From: Casuarina equisetifolia | Taxonomy: Eukaryota > Streptophyta > Magnoliopsida > Fagales > Casuarinaceae | Assembly: GCA_028551475.1 (NCBI GenBank) | Contig: CM052359.1 | Span: 19,469,583 to 19,533,582 of the forward strand | DNA length: 64,000 nt | Direction of reading: 5' to 3' | Shown: positions 12,950 through 25,360 of the stretch, one piece after another | How the letters are laid out: the number at the start of each line of letters is the position of its first letter | Numbering within the stretch: position 1 is the stretch's first letter | Program-made: the position numbers and the translations under genes | The notes under the pieces: generated by a model | Databases searched by the model: none | Told to the model about the DNA's origin: nothing | The model's input: the letters and a program-made list of their open reading frames with translations, nothing else

Positions 12950-13195
12950 CCATTTTAGTAATTTTCCCTTCTCAGCTACCCAATATTCTCAAATGCCAAA
13001 ACTACTTGGTATTCTCAACTACCCAATATTCACAGCAAAGAAAACCACTCAAGACAACAACAAAATTGCACCCTTTAAAAGAGATACTATCGCAAGTAAA
13101 AAGCTAAAACCATGCAATATCAGCAAAGACAAAAGGAAAAATAGAAAAGAAGCAACTAACCATGAAGTGTAGAAGGAAACTCCAAATCCATGTTA

Positions 13196-13208
13196 GGCTC
13201 CGATGCCA
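13196..13208 (-). other. Primer-binding site of Copia element B
   Basis: The minus strand reads TGGCATCGGAGCC, one or two changes from the usual Met-tRNA primer-binding site (TGGTATCAGAGCC). It directly abuts the inner end of the 5' LTR (…TTACA). Confidence 0.7.
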
Positions 13209-13542
13209 TGTAAGCAAACAAGCCGAAGCATTTTAATCTAGGAATTTCAATTTTTTGAGAAGGAAAAAAATAAAAAAAGGCATTGTAACCTAAAAACAAT
13301 TAAGAAAACTGAAGGCAGTTTCTTGGTTTGAATGGAAAGAGCAACACAAAAACGGATGAACGCTTATGGGCTCTATATTTTCCATTAGAATGGATCATGA
13401 ATGCTATAAGGTCTTTTTACGCTTGCCAAAAGATCAATACATGTGCAAAGAAAAGACACAAGACTATGCAAATGAACACAAACAGGCCCATATACGGTGG
13501 GCCTAGCCTAACAAGGTAAAAGCATCAATTTGAAATCCGACA
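13209..13542 (-). repeat. 5' LTR of Copia element B
   Basis: 334 bp; in minus sense it starts TGTCGGATTTCA and ends TTACA, followed by the primer-binding site. It matches 3113-3385. Outside it the pentamer TATCC at 13543-13547 repeats the one at 3108-3112. Confidence 0.85.
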
Positions 13543-13547
13543 TATCC

Positions 13548-13857
13548 CACACAATTTAAGGGTTCCTAATGCGAGAAATGAATAGAACTGATTTTTCTAA
13601 CGAACTTATCACCACAGTATGGCATTGGTCCCATTGCTCAATTTTTGCTTGGTTTTCCATCAATATAAGGAAGCTATCATCAACAAAGCCCCACTTATAT
13701 TTCCCTTTGAGATTATTCCTAAACTGTTAACTCCATACATCATAGTTGCTTTCTCTTAAAATCTTAATTGCCGATAAGGCTATGCCAGGAAAATCTGCTG
13801 GAGACAGATTCAGTGGGTCATTGAATAGATTAGTTGATTGATCGGTAGAAGAAGCCA
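13548..13857 (-). pseudogene. Older Copia gag N-terminal fragment
   Basis: Minus-strand ATG at 13857 opens MASSTDQSTNLFNDPLNL, then LRESNYDVWS, one stop, QFRNNLKGKYKWGFVDD and later WDQCHTVVISSLEKSV. This is a second Copia Gag start, distinct from the gag of element B. It ends at the element-B target duplication, so element B probably jumped into this older copy. Confidence 0.7.
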
Positions 13858-14758
13858 TTTTAGAGGTTTCAGAAAGAGTTTCAAAGTTGCAAAATGTAAA
13901 AGCAGATTTGCAATGATCGATGGATCATTGCAGTGAAGGAGGCACCACAAGCATCAAACTTCATATAAAAATCCGTCGGTTATTTAATGTTGATTTGGTT
14001 TAAAAGCTTTGCCTAAATAAGCTAAATGGTTTTTTTTTTTATAATAAAGACTGTTTTTGAAAAAAAAAAAAAACAGTGACTAAATCCATTTGAAAGGCTT
14101 GTATAAACAATGTCATCGTTCGTGCAGGAAAAAGAAAAAAAAAAAAAAAAGAACAGTTGAATTTATTGCATCAAAACTTCTATGATATTAAACATCAATG
14201 CTTGAGACTTACCCGGCCGGTGAAGTAGTTCTTCAGGTTACAGAATTTTCGGCTCAATGACAAAGGACAAAAAGGCCTTTTCCTTTCATAATGAGGGCCG
14301 TGGATTTTGGTAAAAGCTGAGAGAAAAACAGATTAATGTATTAACATTCTCACTAAGATGAAATCTGAGAATCATATTACTTATTTAATGGCTAGATTTT
14401 TTTCTTAATATGGGCAACCAACACAGTTCACATGACAAACACCTGAATTCAGAATGTAGTGGAATGACCATAGTGCCCTTGGTTTTGCACACAGCCTAAA
14501 AGCAAAAAGGTTGTCATGGAGCTACCGTCCTGTCCTTCTCTTGTAGGAGACGACAACTCATTCCACTTCGGTAGGGTGTTCCCAATCACGGGGACCTCAT
14601 ATCAATTCACCTACTCCGGAAATTCTTTAAAAGAGTTTCTTCTCATATTTCCTTAACGTCCCCGCGTCTCAAGGTGCTACCTGAAATTTGCCAACACAAC
14701 TAAGCTATTGTTGTTGTGAGGGACACTGAAAGAGCTTGAAACCCAAGTTCTCCTTGAG
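13858..14758 (+). promoter_or_regulatory. Upstream region of the first beta-galactosidase
   Basis: Intergenic sequence between the Copia graveyard and the BGAL6-like start codon. It contains T- and A-runs at about 14030-14075 and 14130-14150. I find no convincing TATA box at a defined distance. The last 250 bases (from about 14510) are less AT-rich and probably contain the core promoter and 5' UTR. This is a positional call. Confidence 0.3.
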
Positions 14759-17700
14759 ATGGAGTGGCGGCGGCGGTGGCGGTGGTTGCATTTGCTGGCC
14801 GTGGTGAGCATATTGATTCAGGGCGGAGACGTCGAAGGAGGAGAAGTCACGTACGACGGAAGAGCTCTCATCATTGATGGCCAGCGAAGACTTCTGTTTT
14901 CTGGTTCAATTCATTATCCTCGAAGCACTCCTGAGGTAAATGAGGTTCATCAGAATCTTTTTTTGCCTTCTTTTTCTATGGATGGTTTTCCATCAAACTC
15001 TCGTGGACCTCTCATACAAGAGCCCAAAAAAAAAAAGATGAAAAAAAATGACATTTGCTCAAACTCTCTCTGCTAATTTTTCTTGCTGCTGTAACACGGA
15101 TGATTGAAGGCAAAAAAAGAAAGCCCTTTCAGAGACCCAAAATGATTCTCTGTTATTTCGAGTTTATACCGAGTAGAAATTCCCAACTTTATAATCTCAA
15201 CTTCTTTTCCATTCCTCTTTGATAGTCTTTTCTTGTTCACCGATAAAGCTGTCTGGCAGCCTTTTCCCTTTCCCAGTGTAAAAGTAAAAGAAATATTTCT
15301 TTGTCAGAAACAATGCAGAAAAGCTGATCTTCTAGGTAGTGCACATGAGTTGTTGAATGCCTCAGGGATCATAACATTTGTTTTCTTTTGAATCACGGGC
15401 GGTATGTACTCGTCAAACTTCTCGCTGTTTTTTGTTTGCTTGTCATATTTTTCCTGTTCGCACATGAAAGGCGTCATCTTAAGTGTGAACCAAAATTGAT
15501 GCTTGTTATGGCTAAGAAGAGCAGTGTCGGGAATGTCCGAATTCTCATGATTAAACTACTGCGCAGATGTGGCCATCTTTGATCGCCAAAGCCAAGAAGG
15601 GAGGACTGGACGTGATTCAAACCTATGTGTTTTGGAACCTTCACGAGCCCCAACCCGGTCAGGTCAGCTGCATTCCCTTGTCTCTCTCAGATTAGCTAGC
15701 CCTGTCTCATATATTGGCATTCTCTATTCTCTATTCTCTATTTTCTCCATATAGTACGACTTCAATGGCAACTACGACCTGGTGGGATTCATGAAGGAAA
15801 TTCAGGCTCAAGGACTGTATGCTTGCCTCCGAATTGGACCTTACATTGAGGCTGAATGGACTTATGGGTACGTACATTCGCTTAAGTTTTAAAGCCCTCC
15901 TCCTTTCAAAATTCCTACTAATGGTCCAACCTGGGTTCCAGTTAACCAGGTGAATTCAACTATAATTTATTGTTTTATTCACACGGTAGTTGTTAATTAT
16001 TGTTAGCGTGGACCGATTGTAGTTTGCCGGACCGGCAAGGCCGTCGGGTTGGCTTATTCTTGGTTACACTTTGGAAAACGATGAGTAAGATTTTGTACTT
16101 CTCATAGAAAAAAGCAAGAGCTTCTGTCCAAGGAAGCAATCATTTAATATCAGAAAGCTTCACACCACCAACCTTCTCTTGTATACGTTTCTATATGTAT
16201 ATATATATTTAGAAAGTATTGGTAGTCAATTTGACTCTTCTAGGAGAGTTTCTTGCTCTGCTAAAGCTTGGATTGAGGGTGGAACATATTCAGCAGGGTA
16301 GTATAAGGTAGTTCTTGGTATTACGGTAATCATATTCTTTGGTTATACTTGCCAAATTCATAGAAAATTAGAATTAGATATTAGGTAGATCTTATGTCTA
16401 CTTCGCTCCTTTTCCGAAAATGTCCAATTAACAATTACTTCCTTTTTTTTTTTCTTTTAAACCAAAAAGCTCACAACTATTTGAGATTAATATATCTAAT
16501 TACACAGGGGATTTCCATTTTGGTTGCATGATATTCCGGGCATTGTTTATCGCTCAGATAATGAGCCGTTCAAGGTACCCATTCTTTTCTTTTGCCATTC
16601 TTAATATTATTCTTTTATTAACATTAGAATGTCAAAGAGACATCCAATAAAAATAAAAATAAAAATAAAAGATGGAATATTAATGGGAGAATCTGTTTAT
16701 TCACTAAGGGCTATTTCATCAAATTAAAATAATAAAACACTTGGATAATTAATCAACCATTACGTGATAGATTGATATTACGTCATATTATTGGACGACA
16801 AAATTTGATATAAGAGAAGAATATAGTTGTTATCGTTATTTTTCGACAGAGCATTAACATCGAATTGGTTTGATACAAAAGTGGTAATGTTTCTGGTGTT
16901 TCTGTCTGTAGTTTTACATGCAAAATTTTACGACAAAAATCGTGAACTTGATGAAGTCCGAGAAATTATATGCTTCGCAAGGAGGTCCAATCATACTGTC
17001 TCAGGTACTGTCTTCTTTACCTTGTCAGTCTCGAATAAGGTCTGGACTCATGTACCAAATAATCTTACACAAAACATCTGTCGTAGATCGAGAATGAATA
17101 TCAAAATGTTGAAGCAGCCTTTCGTGAAAAAGGACCCCCTTATGTTCGATGGGCGGCCGGTATGGCGGTTGGGCTCCAAACTGGCGTCCCATGGGGGATG
17201 TGCAAGCAAACCGATGCTCCGGATCCAGTCGTAGGTTTTATTTTATTTTTTTCTTTTTTCTTTTGTTTTTTTAATAAATAAAATAAAACTGTTGATTTAA
17301 CCTCTAAGTTCATCCATGCGCAGATTAATACGTGCAACGGGATGAGATGTGGGGAAACTTTCACAGGACCCAACTCTCCAAATAAGCCATCACTATGGAC
17401 GGAGAACTGGACGTCTTTGTAGGTTTCGTTGAATCCTAACAAATTTATTTTATTTTATTTTATTTAATTTTATTTTATTTTATTGTATATGTAGAACATG
17501 CATTAATTCGTAAAAAGTAAACCTGAAAGATAAGTTCGAACTTAATTATATTTCAGTTTTTATTTTTTAATGACCTAGAGACTTGTGAAAAAAAATATTT
17601 TTGATTTATTCTTCTGGGTTTTGAAACGTCTTTATAGTAGGAAATCTTTTAGTTAACTAATTTCTTTTTAGATAAGTGTTTACTTTTAGATTATTTGACT

Positions 17701-20700
17701 TCCGAGAAGCAAAGACTATATTCAGAATTTTAAAAATTCTCTTATTTCTTAACTTAGAATTCATTACATTTTTTTAAATAGTTTTATACAGATACACATT
17801 TTAATTTTAAGATATTTCTTTTTATTATGTGGCATGGGCGACATAATTATGACGACTTAGGAAATTTATTTCATTATTTCTGTGAAATACCTTTTATAAA
17901 AATACATGAATATTTTATTTTGTTTTTAGACAGACACGCTGGTCCTCTTATTGGAAAAGTTTAATTCAATGAGTTTCTCAAAACTATTTTTACTTTCATA
18001 TTTTGATATTGCAGTTGAAGGATGCAGTTTATAGAGATAATCAGGCTTTTTCTAAAGTTACGGACTACTGCTTGTATCAAAGAGAAGAATATGATTTTTA
18101 CTTGTTTTAATTGTCCACTAAATATACTATCCTTTTGAAGCTATCAAGCCTTTGGTGGGGAGCCATATATCAGGTCTGCTGAAGACATTGCATATCATGT
18201 CACACTTTTTATTGCAAGAAATGGAAGCTATGTAAATTATTACATGGTATGATTTTTCAAGTGTTAACCAATTTTTTTTAATATCTAGTGTTACACAGAC
18301 TATGCTTTCGTTTAAGCTTTCTCTCAAACAAATTATTATTTACTCTTTTTCGTTAACTTTAGCCTAATTAAGGCATCATTCTAATACTACCTCCTTATCC
18401 AGTACCATGGTGGAACAAATTTTGGGAGAACAAGCTCTTCATATATCACTACAAGCTATTACGATCAAGCTCCTCTAGATGAATATGGTGAGAGTGGTAT
18501 AGATTTTTTTGCTTCTTTTGCTTCTTTAATGAATCGATTAATTCTTCTTTTTTTTGTTCTGCTTTTCAATTTTAGGGCTACTAAGGCAACCTAAGTATGG
18601 ACATCTTACGGAGTTGCACAATACAGTTAAATCCTTCTCATCAACTTTATTGCAAGGAGTGCGAAACAATTTCTCTTTGGGTCAACAGCAAGAGGTGATG
18701 TTCCAAAGTTTTGTGTCTTCCCATAAACTCCAGCATGTAGTCCCTACTCACGCATGAAATTTGGAATGATAATATTCACATTTATTTGCTTGTTTATTTT
18801 CACTTAGGCCTATACTTTCCAAGAAGACACCGGAAGCTGTGTGGCCTTTCTTGCAAATTATGCTAGAGAAGACACTACCGTCCAGTTTCAAAATACATCA
18901 TTTGCGTTGCTCCCAAAGTCAATCAGCATTCTAAAAGACTGCGACACTATAGTTTTCAACTCAGCAAAGGTTAGTTCTCTCTAACTTCAGTTTCAATATT
19001 AGATGTGATATGCAACAAAATATTAATCCAGATTGATCTGAAATTTCCTGAAAATAGATCATCATTAAGTTGGAGTAGTGTTAGAGCATCAGTTACTAAG
19101 AAACAAGGTTGGAAGGAGAATGCTTAAGAAATTTGCACTTGGGTCTTAATGGAGTTATGAAAAAGAATTTCTCTTTCTTTCCTTTTTTTTATAATAAAAA
19201 TATTTGACTTTTGTTAAAGATAAGTGTTGTCCAACATTGAAAGTGTAAGGATGGTCTTTGAGCTTTTAAGTAATGAGATTTTCTCACATAATGTCTTAAA
19301 ATTTTGGAATGCCCCCACACTTTAATATAGTATTGGAGCTAGGGATGAGCCTTTGCTTCTTAATCTCTTATGCCCCGAAGTTGGGTTTTAGTTCACTTGT
19401 AATGCTTATATCAAGAAGTAAGGGGAGTGTTAAAATGAGTGTTGTCCTATATTAGAGGCATGAGGATGGATCCTTAAGCTTATAAGTGATGAGATTTTTT
19501 TACTTAATACTTAAGAGCTTATAAGTGATGAGATTTTCTCACATAATACCTTAAAATTTTAAAATGCTCCCCACACTTTAATATAATATTGGAGCTAGGG
19601 ATGGGCCTCTACTTCTTAATCTCTTACCCGAAGTTGGGTTTTAATTCACTTACAATGCTTATATCAGCAAATAAGTAAGAGAAATGTTAAAGATGAATGT
19701 TATCCTATATTGGAAGCATAAGGATGGGTCCTTGAGCTTATAAGTGATGAGATTTTTCTACCTAAAACCTTAAGATTTTAAGATGGGCCCTCACACTTTA
19801 TCAAAGCCAGGAATGGACCTCCACTACTTAATTTCCTATACCCTAAAATTGAGTTTCAGTATACTTGCAATGTTTGTATCAAGATGCAAGTGAAAGAGAG
19901 TGTTAAAGATAGGTGTTGTCTAACATTGGAAGCATGAAAATGGGCCATTAAACTTATAAGTGATAAGATTTTTTCATCTAATACCTTAAGATTTTATGAT
20001 AGACCCTCAAATTCTAATAACTTTATGAAATCTGAATCGAAGAAGGTAGTATCAATCCTTTTTTTTTTTTCCTTAATATGGTTTTAATCTACCTTTTATA
20101 GGTTAGCATGGTGGAAAAAAAGTTGGTTTTGTATGGGTAGGTTTTTGCTTTTCCCCATATATTAATAAACATTAGAGGATAGGATTTGGTTATCGAATAA
20201 TAGTTCTCAACAAAATTATCTCCTCCATAGAGCTTTTAATGCTTGTAATTCATCATACGTTGAACGCAACACTGCCTACTGCATCAGCTAGATTATTGTG
20301 AAAGTAACTCTATAAGACACCAATGTAATAAAGTGGAAATTCACCTTGAGCGACTACTAGAAGAGCACAAATAAACAGCACGGCTTGAAAGATAAATTTG
20401 ATGATAAGGATGATATCAGCTCTAACGATGGGGTTTATCTAGCATGTTTATATGGTCCTCTTAACAGAAATCTGCTCAAATTTCTGTACGAAGAAATTAA
20501 TCTCTCTTAGGTGTTCACTGCGGCTTCGGATTATACAAATTTAAAGGGAAGTGCTTTTCTTTTCTCTTGAAGTTGTCCTAACCTCCGATTCTTGCATTAA
20601 GGTGAATACAGAGCAAAATAACAGAGTTATAGAAGCTACCCAATTGTTTGATTCAACTGAAGGTTGGCAAGAATTCAAAGATATTATCCCCAGTACCGAA

Positions 20701-23488
20701 GATACTGCGCTCAAATCCAACACATTCCTTGAGCACATGAACACAACTAAAGACATTTCCGATTATCTTTGGTACACTCTTAGGTATTTAAATTTCTTCT
20801 CGCGTTGAATTGTATATGCTGCGTCTCCTTCCTTTGCAGCAACTCGGTGAATCTGTAGAGTAGTAACGAAGTCATCTGTTGAATTACAGGTTTGAACACA
20901 ATCTGTCTTGCACTAACCCCGTGCTTCATCTTGAATCTGCTGCGCATGTTGCACATGCTTTTCTGAACAATGTCTACATTGGTAGATCACTTCCACTTCC
21001 AACTACTTGTTATCTTTCTTTGCCAAGTGTCAAGTGTTTCAAAAGCGAGGATAGCCGAATTCTGCAGCCCTTCAAGCTAGCAACGCTGATGTATTAGTGA
21101 TTGATTGTATTCAGGAGGTGCACATGGAAATCATGACGCCAAGAACTTCACGATGGATATTCCAATTGTGTTGAATGATGGGATGAACAATATTTCTATA
21201 CTCAGCGCTATGGTTGGGCTACCGGTAATACTTTTGGAACTTCAGTTATTCAATTTTTCTGTAGTACTGTCATCACATCTTCTACATAAAACCAGAAAAC
21301 TAATCCCCTTATGTTTGTGTGAAGGATTCAGGACCCTTTCTCGAAAGCAGATTCGCTGGCTTAAGAGAAGTGGAAATTCAGTGCGTTGAAAAAGAATCCT
21401 ACTATTGTACAAACTATGAATGGGGATATCAGGTTTGCTCTTGCGTCTTCATTTAATAATTCTGAACCGCTTTTGGAAGAGTATTATGTAGAACACCACT
21501 GCATTGATCCTACAGGTTGGACTCGTAGGAGAGAAGTTACAAATCTATAAACCCGAAAATTTGGCTGCTGTTGTTTGGAGCAGTGGAATCTCGACGAATG
21601 AGACACTTGTTTGGTACAAGGTACGTAAATTTAGTTTCATTTAGATCCCGATACAAAAGGTTCGTATCCGTCTAACCACAACAGTTTTTCTGAATTACCT
21701 TGGTTGCTGCTCTGTAGATGAGGGAACGATTATCCTGAATTATGTGAGATCTTTATGTTCTTGTGATGGTGTTCGTATTTCTTATTGCTGATCATGGTCT
21801 CCCAACAAAAACTTCCCCATGCCTTACCAATGGAAAATTCTACCAAATTCAAGAATTGATTTTCGAAAGTTAGATAGTACAAAATTGCAAGTACCTGTGG
21901 CGATTTGGTAGAAGCACGGCCCAATTTTTTTTTTTTTTCCCCTGTTAAGTTTTCTCAAGTAACCGTACACAGCTTAGTTATATTCTAGGTCAAGATTAAT
22001 ACATAGTACTGAATATAATATATAATATTTTCACATGTGGTAATATTTAATGATTAAATTTCACAATATTTATGTTTTCTATATTTAAAAAGCTCAAAGG
22101 CCTAATTCAAAAGCTAATTCAGAGTTGAAGAGTCCACTTTTAATTTAAACTTCATTTTAGAGATTTTATCTTCTAATATGAAACATTTTGTTCTATACAT
22201 TCTTCTCTATACAATAAGTGTTATTGGGCTTAAGGTCACATTGAGTTAAGGAAATTCAACTTGATTATAAAATCAATTTAGAAGATTTAAAGGGTAAACC
22301 TAAAAGCCAACTTAAAAGTTGAAGAGTCATCATTCAATTTAAATTTCACCTCAAAAAACTTATCATATGATGTGAGATTCTCTTCTTACACACATTCATG
22401 AGTACATATCTAATTTTGCAATTAACTTACTTGTTAAGATGTTATCAATGAGTCTTACACTATTAAGAAATATATTAAGATTTTTGATTATATGATAATG
22501 AATTCTATTAGTTTTTAAATTGACTTTTAAATTAGATATTGTACCTCCTAACATAGCATTAGAATTTGGTTTTGCCGTAACACCCTTATAAGCTTCTATT
22601 GATTTGAGTTCATATATTATTCATGTAATATAACATTAAGATGATTTAATAATTTGACCATTGTGACGATAGGTCACATTAAAATGTGATTAATAAATAT
22701 CACATTTTTAAAGAAATATATTAAGATTTATGTTTATATGATAGTAGACTATACCAATTTTTTTTTGTTAACTTTTGAATTATAAAATAAGCTTTTTAAC
22801 ATTATTAATATGCTTTGTCTCATTTATTCTACTTGCATATTCAACTTGAAAACTTTTGTAGATTGTTTTCGATGCCCCAACGGGAGATGACCCCGTCGCC
22901 TTGAACCTGAGCACAATGGGGAAAGGTGAAGCTTGGGTGAATGGCCGAAGCATTGGTCGTTATTGGGTCTCCTTCCGTGACCCTAAGGGAAATCCATCAC
23001 AATCAATGTACGTAGCTTTTACGCCCTATACTAGCTATTTTCATTTGAGAACCAAGTAGTGAGCAGAAACAAAACAAAGATCTGAAAAGAGAAACAGAGA
23101 AAGAGGGACGCACACGCAAAAACGCGACCGAGAATACTAAAATATTGGAAAAGAAACTAAAAGAATCACAAAACTACGGAAAAGCCAACTTCTTATATGC
23201 CATAGATCTATGCCGATTGGCCCTGCGAATATATTACAGCGCTGAAGAACTAAGAGAATTGTTAATAGGATAAATGTAAGTATTTTCAGTATTCTGGTAT
23301 ACATCCACATGTTTTCTTACCAACATTTGTGTTTTTCCAGGTATCATGTGCCGCGATCATTGCTGAAAACTTCTGGGAACCTTTTAGTTTTGTTTGAAGA
23401 AGTTGGTGGAAATCCTCTTCAGGTTTCCTTGAACACCGTGTCTGTCACCAAGGCACAGGAGCTACCTTACTATCACCTTCCTCGATAA
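14759..23488 (+). CDS. BGAL6: Beta-galactosidase, GH35, lectin-less (BGAL6/MUM2-like)
   Basis: A secreted exo-beta-galactosidase of the cell wall; the Arabidopsis relative MUM2/BGAL6 trims galactose side chains of rhamnogalacturonan I in seed mucilage. Eighteen exons, 2148 nt, 715 aa: 14759-14935, 15567-15662, 15755-15867, 16508-16574, 16912-17004, 17087-17230, 17324-17418, 18141-18246, 18403-18487, 18576-18694, 18808-18969, 20602-20783, 20890-20981, 21115-21224, 21325-21432, 21516-21620, 22862-23007, 23341-23488. All introns GT-AG. A hydrophobic signal peptide (about 1-27) precedes EVTYDGR. Active-site signature [13 protein letters not shown] is at 175-187 (likely acid/base E186); WTENW at 255-259 holds the likely nucleophile E257. 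[11 protein letters not shown] and the jelly-roll C-part follow. The frame ends PYYHLPR with no SUEL lectin domain, as in BGAL6-type proteins. BGAL16/15 is an alternative name. No frameshift is seen. Confidence 0.93.
19212..20019 (+). mobile_element. Tandem TRIM array (four short LTRs, three internal segments) in BGAL6-like intron 11
   Basis: Terminal-repeat retrotransposon in miniature, tandemly multiplied. LTR-like units start TGTTAAA at 19212, 19428, 19685 and 19901; LTR 1 is 116 bp (19212-19327), LTR 4 is 119 bp (19901-20019). After each of the first three comes a decayed primer-binding site (TAGTATTGGAGCT at 19328 in copy 1) and about 100 bases later a polypurine tract (AAGTAAGGGGAG at 19416-19427). 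ACTTT flanks the whole array on both sides (19207-19211 and 20020-20024), a perfect target duplication. LTR 2 is longer (about 156 bp) because about 40 bases containing GCTTATAAGTGATGAGATTT are doubled. No coding capacity, as usual for TRIMs. Confidence 0.85.
22101..22790 (+). repeat. Direct repeats in BGAL6-like intron 16
   Basis: Two pairs of imperfect direct repeats fill this 1.24-kb intron. Pair one: about 22101-22205 and 22309-22407, sharing GTTGAAGAGTC, ATTTAAA and TTCTTCTC/TTCTTCTT near ACATTC. Pair two: about 22458-22560 and 22702-22790, sharing AAGAAATATATTAAGATTT then TATATGATA. Spacings of about 208 and 245 bases suggest old TRIM-like or LTR-derived insertions; no ends or target duplications could be assigned. 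Confidence 0.5.
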
Positions 23489-23519
23489 TTTATAGACAAA
23501 AGACACAATAGCATTCCAA

Positions 23520-23765
23520 TAATTTCAAAATAGCATTCCAGTAATATTCATTAGACAACTTTTCTTACTGTTTAAGTGTGAATGAAACATTATATGCTTA
23601 TTGTCCTAATACTTTCAAAATAGCATTCCAATGATATTCATTAGACAACCTTTTCTTATTGTTTAAGTGTGAATGAAACATTATAGCATCATTGTCCTAA
23701 TACTTTCAAAGTAGCATTCCAATGATATTCATTAGACAACCTTTTCTTATTGTTTAAGTATGAAT
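23520..23765 (+). repeat. Three tandem copies of a ~91-bp repeat after the BGAL6-like stop codon
   Basis: Landmarks TAGCATTCCA, ATATTCATTAGACAAC, CTTTTCTTA and TGTTTAAGT recur three times (units beginning about 23522, 23613 and 23704). The copies are very similar, implying recent expansion. Starting only about 30 bases after the stop codon, the array could be part of the 3' UTR. No canonical AATAAA is seen before it. Confidence 0.8.
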
Positions 23766-24630
23766 GCATAGATAGATTTAACTCATCATAGTCTTATTAC
23801 ATAAGTACTAACCCACATTAGTACTTCCATATTTAATACATGAGAACACTTACGTCACTTAATTAGACCAATGAAAATCACATCAGTATATCCCAGTAGA
23901 AAAGCTACTTGATGCCTATTGATATTAGCCCACATAAAGAGAGCTTATTGAAAATAGACCATAAAACCATGTAATTGCATTAGATTGATATATAGAGTTT
24001 TAGTGTTTTCTCCATAATTTTTGGTATTTGTTATTTTGGTATTAAACCTAACTCAACTTTGCTATTCTTTCTCCCTCACAACAATGGCATACAAATTACT
24101 TAAAATATTCCTAAAAAATGTGAACGTGGCAAATCTTGTCTTCATAAAATTAACAAAAAACAACTTTCTACCTTAGGTTACTCAAGTCAAGTAAGAACTA
24201 GAAAATCTATTTTGAGTGTTTAACAAAAGAAATTGAAGCTCCCTTATGTCTCAAGACAATAGATGGTGTAAAGATGGTGAACCCAAATGTTTTGGCATGG
24301 GCACAAGGTGATAAATTACTTAAAATATTGGATAATCAATACATTTCACAAAGAAATCTAAGATGTGCTTATTAGGTTATTTGCTCAAAGAATAAAGGTG
24401 GGTGAATGCAACCTCATTTCCCAACTTTATCACATACAAAAGAAAGCAAAATCATTCTCTACGTTTCTTTTTCAGTTCAAAATTATTTGCAATTACTCAG
24501 CTTGATTAGGAAACCACTTATAGTCTTGGCTAAGACCTATAAATTACTTTATGGGTTGGGTAAGGTTCATATGGCTTTTCACGTGGCTATCCTCCAAATC
24601 CCAATTCCAGCCTTAATAAATGTAGTCTCA
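23766..24630. other. Intergenic AT-rich sequence, probable Copia remnant
   Basis: No gene recognised. Short open frames at 24406-24630 (+) have no family similarity I can name. Position just upstream of a + strand Copia fragment suggests a heavily decayed gag region. Confidence 0.35.
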
Positions 24631-24639
24631 TAGCTACAA

Positions 24640-25360
24640 TCTTATTATATTCAACATGACTACCACAAATCATCCTTAAATAAGCAAAAACATTCTTGAC
24701 TCAAAAGAATGGTCATGGGGGATGCACAAGAGGATAAGACATTGGAAACAACTTTGACTTCTTCTCCTTCGAAAGAAGTGGTTTCTTGCAAGATATTGAA
24801 AAACGTTTCTTGTAAGATATTAACAAATAATGAGAGAAAAGAGTTCTAGTTCTTTTGTCAATGATGGTGGATATTCCTCAAATCCTTTGATAATTTGCCA
24901 AATATGAATGAAAAGACATTTTTTGCTCATTCCTATCAGTCCACCAAAGCATGAAAAGCATGAAAGCATTTGGTGCTCTCAACATAAATAATCTTGTAGA
25001 AGTTGACTAGGTTCCAAACAATAGTGTGATAACTTTGTTGCAAATACAGTGGATAAGCTAACTATTTCATACATTTACATAGGAAATGATACTATCATGG
25101 TTGGTCATGGTGAGGCCATTCCTATTTCTCACATTGGAGTTATTATTTTTCCTAATACAAGTATACCATTACAATCTTTGTTAGTTGCTTTTATACTTAA
25201 GAAAAATTATTTATCTTTTGTTAAGCTTACCTCAAATTCTTCATGTTCTTTTGAGTTTGCTAAGTACTTCAATTATAGACTTATGGGTACCTATGGTAGG
25301 TTGGCTTTATATGGACCAAGTTTTGAACAATATTCAAATGAAATGATCCATAGTTAACCA
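24640..25360 (+). pseudogene. Decayed Copia protease/pre-integrase region, + strand
   Basis: The frame at 25049-25357 reads YIGNDTIMVGHGEAIPISHI, then GVIIFPNTSIPLQSLL and, further on, SCSFEFAKYFNYRLMGTYGR then LALYGPSF. This follows the pattern of the Copia pre-integrase segment (G.GNDTIMVGDG…ISH.G…FEF…G.LYGP). There is no intact aspartic protease motif. It may belong with the RNase H fragment at 27.7-28.1 kb, the two being separated by a minus-strand insertion. Confidence 0.65.

Larger units (their letters stand above)
3113..13542 (-). mobile_element. Nested Ty1/Copia retrotransposon (element B) with both LTRs and target duplication
   Basis: Element B lies on the minus strand. Its 5' LTR is 13209-13542 and its 3' LTR is 3113-3385. 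The pentamer TATCC flanks it on both sides (3108-3112 and 13543-13547), a perfect 5-bp target duplication. Order in minus sense: LTR, primer-binding site (13196-13208), gag (about 12949-11760), foreign insertions (about 11.7-5.76 kb), integrase C-part/RT/RNase H (about 5757-3390), polypurine tract with AAAGGGGAG (about 3386-3394), LTR. Copia elements are usually near 5 kb; this one is 10.4 kb because about 6 kb of other DNA sits where protease and the integrase N-part should be. All reading frames are broken. Confidence 0.85.

Noticed and set aside
15569-15754. Frame-shifted open frames over BGAL6-like exon 2
   Set aside because: The correct frame gives [20 protein letters not shown] and joins neighbouring exons in phase.
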